64,000 nt of DNA from Prostheceraeus crozeri. Taxonomy: Eukaryota > Platyhelminthes > Polycladida > Euryleptidae. Location: contig CAJQUW010007530.1 of assembly GCA_907163375.1 (NCBI GenBank), positions 310,001 to 374,000 on the forward strand, read 5' to 3'. This document shows positions 61,824 to 64,000 of the stretch, piece by piece. Numbering within the stretch: the stretch's first letter is position 1; each line of letters starts with the position of its first letter. The notes beneath the pieces were generated by a model. The model saw only the letters and a program-made list of their open reading frames with translations, did no database searches and was not told the DNA's origin. Made by a program: the position numbers and the translations under genes.

Positions 61824-61900
61824 TCGTGGGTAAACTCGAACCTTCGACGTTGGAGATAGATGACGTGCAGGCCTGTCCTCTAGCCACAAGGCCACCACAC
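61824..61900 (-). repeat. tRNA-derived SINE head, decayed
   Basis: On the minus strand GGTGGCCTTGTGGCTAGAGG resembles the start of a tRNA with the A box (TGGCTAGAGGA, 61,876-61,886), and 34 bases later GGTTCGAGTTT (61,832-61,842) is a good B box (consensus GGTTCGANTCC). The A-to-B spacing fits an RNA polymerase III promoter. The acceptor stem does not close well, so it is a SINE relic and not a tRNA gene. Confidence 0.6.
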
Positions 61901-62035
61901 CATCTGTTCAGAGCGTGAATTAGCTAGGAATGCACTGCTTTAACGCAGGCAAGTGGAATGCGGATTGCATTCTGCAACCACTTTATGTCGCATCCGATAT
62001 TGAGGCGCTTCAGGCAGGCGCTATACTCATTACAT

Positions 62036-62111
62036 GTTCAGACAAGTAACCTGGCAACTGACATATAGTTATCAAATCTCAGCAGATAAAACCACCAGAT
62101 GTAACCACCAT
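62036..62111. repeat. Direct repeat, right copy
   Basis: Second copy of the 61,728-61,790 sequence, with AACTGACATATAGTTATC in place of AATTGACATAGTTGTC and an extra AACCACCAGATG. Confidence 0.75.
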
Positions 62112-64000
62112 GGTGAATAATTAATTAACTGTTTTCAACTTAAGGGAAATTTTGAAAGCGATGGACATAGCAAAGACAGTTGGTGAAGATAGCATCGAAA
62201 GAATAGATGTTAAAGATAAGCAAGAACTTTTCTAGTACCAACTTTCCAACTGGGCAGCAAATAGTACAAACCAATTTATTGAAAGATGTACATAGCACCC
62301 TATAATTTCATTATAATCATTTTCTTCTTCACTCACGCCACTAAAACAAAGCAACACAAATAATCAAGTAGCAATGATAAATATGAATGCAAGAATTGGG
62401 TTCGTTGATGGTCTGACAAATTTGTCAACTGAAAAATGGTCAGCTGGTATTTTTGCGAGCTAATCCGTTGTAACTACTTACTAAACGAGACTTCTAGTTT
62501 CATTAGCTGAAGGATTCAATACATGAAATTCACTGAAATTCAGCTGTATGTCCACTCGATCTACACGCATGATCATGTTACTCACATGAGTAACACGGAG
62601 CTTGAATTCATCGCAGATTTCAAATGAAAATGGGAGAGCGCTTGGCACAAATCACGTCCTATCCACGCCATAGTACTAATCACCCTAATGTACATAGCTA
62701 ATTAGTATAATAATTGAAATCATCCTTGCTTTTGTAAATCACCTTTGTCGAACATATCTTGAACCGTTTCTTTTTTGAGATAAAATGCAAGACTTTTTCT
62801 AGTGCTAATGAGCAATTAGTTGATTTAACCCTGAGGGAGCGTATCTTGCATAATGTCATGCTACAGTTCAGTTGCATTTTTAACGATCGCTTGCGAAGCT
62901 CGCCGGCGATTATTCGCAACTTAATAGTTGTCTACGTCGCATTTTAATCTTACCTTTTTCTCTAGTATCCGTGATTTTGGCTTCTATTGACGAGGCTTAA
63001 TTTCTCCCGCACTTCTATTCCACACATGGCCGATCTTTATGCCAAATAGAAGTTGCTGGTTGTCATTGATGATATTAAGATAGTTGAGATCAATTTGTTT
63101 ATATAGATTTGTATAATATCTCTTGACATTAAAGAATTTCCAACTATAAAAAGTATTTGATACATATAATAGTATTTACTTTGACAATTTATGGAACATC
63201 AATATTTTTTAGCTTAAAATTTCGTGAATTTAAAATATTAGCCTTTTAAACTGGTCAGATTGAGCATGCAATAATTTTTTATATGAAGCTAACATGCAAG
63301 TATTAATACTTACTGCTAATTACTTGCTACAATATCCACTACTCCGTCGGTTGGCGAAAGATCAGCTCAGATGAGTAAATAAATATCTATCAATTGGCTA
63401 TAGCAATTTTTTCGCCATCTGCAGCTTCGGATTTTAGACGCATTTACAAAATAGATATAGGCGATTTACACATTTCGTGTTCCCAAGTCAATTTTTGAAA
63501 AAAATGGCGGACAATGTATATAGCGTGGTATGAAATAAAAACAGCATCATTCTGAGACTTTTTTCTGGCAATGGGCCTAAGTTTACACTGACTCACAATT
63601 TACTTGAAATAAATAATAATGATGATCATTTATAATGAAAACAAGTGAGCGTCGACGAAAGTGGCACAAAAAGTCAGAAATGTGGCGCCTTGAAGGCCCA
63701 GCGCAAGTTTAAGATATCAACTGAACCCGAGTTATTTTGAGCGCTATTAATGACAATTTGACCACGTGCTTGTATGTAGTGCATTTTTCTATCTCTTCTT
63801 TAAACAAGTTTCTTATTTGAGATATTGAATAATAATTTTATGGATTTACACAATTTAAACAGAAATCATCAAGCTAACATGGAAATGGGGTCAAATTTAT
63901 CATAACGTAAACTTCTGACTAAGTTTTATCAGAAATGCACTAGGTGACATGCCACGCGTGATTCACGCGTAATTACGGAACACTCCAAACATCCGTGGTT
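62112..64000. other. No gene recognised to the window end
   Basis: Short ORFs at 62,698-62,947 on both strands lack family features. No terminal repeats or RNA genes seen. The final bases CACGCGTGATTCACGCGTAA (63,952-63,971) contain a direct ACGCGTRATT repeat. Confidence 0.45.

Noticed and set aside
61824-61900. Genuine tRNA gene
   Set aside because: A and B boxes are present but the acceptor and anticodon stems do not pair well; a SINE head fits better.

Overview
The window looks like nuclear DNA of an invertebrate animal. It is AT-rich and gene-poor. It holds GT-AG introns, one rhodopsin-like neuropeptide-type GPCR, Penelope-like retroelements, hAT, Tc1/mariner and P-element transposons, a tRNA-derived SINE and one near-complete Polinton/Maverick. 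The species cannot be named from the sequence. The GPCR style and the repeat mix fit a marine invertebrate, possibly a lophotrochozoan, but that is inference.

Regions. (1) 1-19,350 is accessory DNA. It has a dispersed repeat family (RepA), a Penelope GIY-YIG fragment (1,800), a mariner relic (4,182-5,620), a decayed hAT (5,870-7,427), a Tc1 C-terminus (7,514-7,845), a foldback repeat (7,940-8,340), an 844-bp-period tandem duplication (8,795-10,451), a hAT dimerisation domain (14,892), a doubly inverted Penelope element (15,640-16,960) and hAT-type ends. (2) 19,356-23,830 is a P-element-like THAP transposon with ~440-bp terminal inverted repeats and a transposase broken by two frameshifts. (3) 24,039-25,125 is a hAT copy with a perfect 8-bp target duplication, followed by further RepA/RepB/RepC copies. 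(4) 28,234-29,318 is the only recognisable host gene, a class A GPCR with an apparent frameshift in TM5. (5) 30,200-32,575 is a Penelope-like element on the minus strand. (6) 34,419-35,129 is a short hAT MITE. (7) 35,318-58,571 is a 23.25-kb Polinton with a perfect 6-bp target duplication (GCCACT). (8) 58,578-64,000 has no recognisable gene but carries a cluster of a short palindromic motif, a diverged tandem repeat and a SINE relic.

The Polinton is the centre of interest. It carries the usual module: protein-primed DNA polymerase B, retroviral-type integrase, adenain-like protease, FtsK/HerA-like packaging ATPase, double-jelly-roll major capsid protein, two penton-like paralogues and basic pVI/core-like proteins. 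It also carries genes I do not count among the usual core: a two-repeat TATA-binding-protein (TBP)-like protein, two tandem proteins with faint PC4-like features, two RING-type zinc proteins and an exonuclease-like protein. Its promoters carry clear TATATAAA boxes, two genes near opposite ends share a matched 67-bp intron placed right after the ATG, and a 143-bp structured repeat occurs three times between its small left-end genes. Together these suggest an element that supplies part of its own TATA-dependent transcription machinery. It looks nearly whole and fairly young (identical target duplications, closely matching ends), with about two to four breaks; it is treated here as a fossil.
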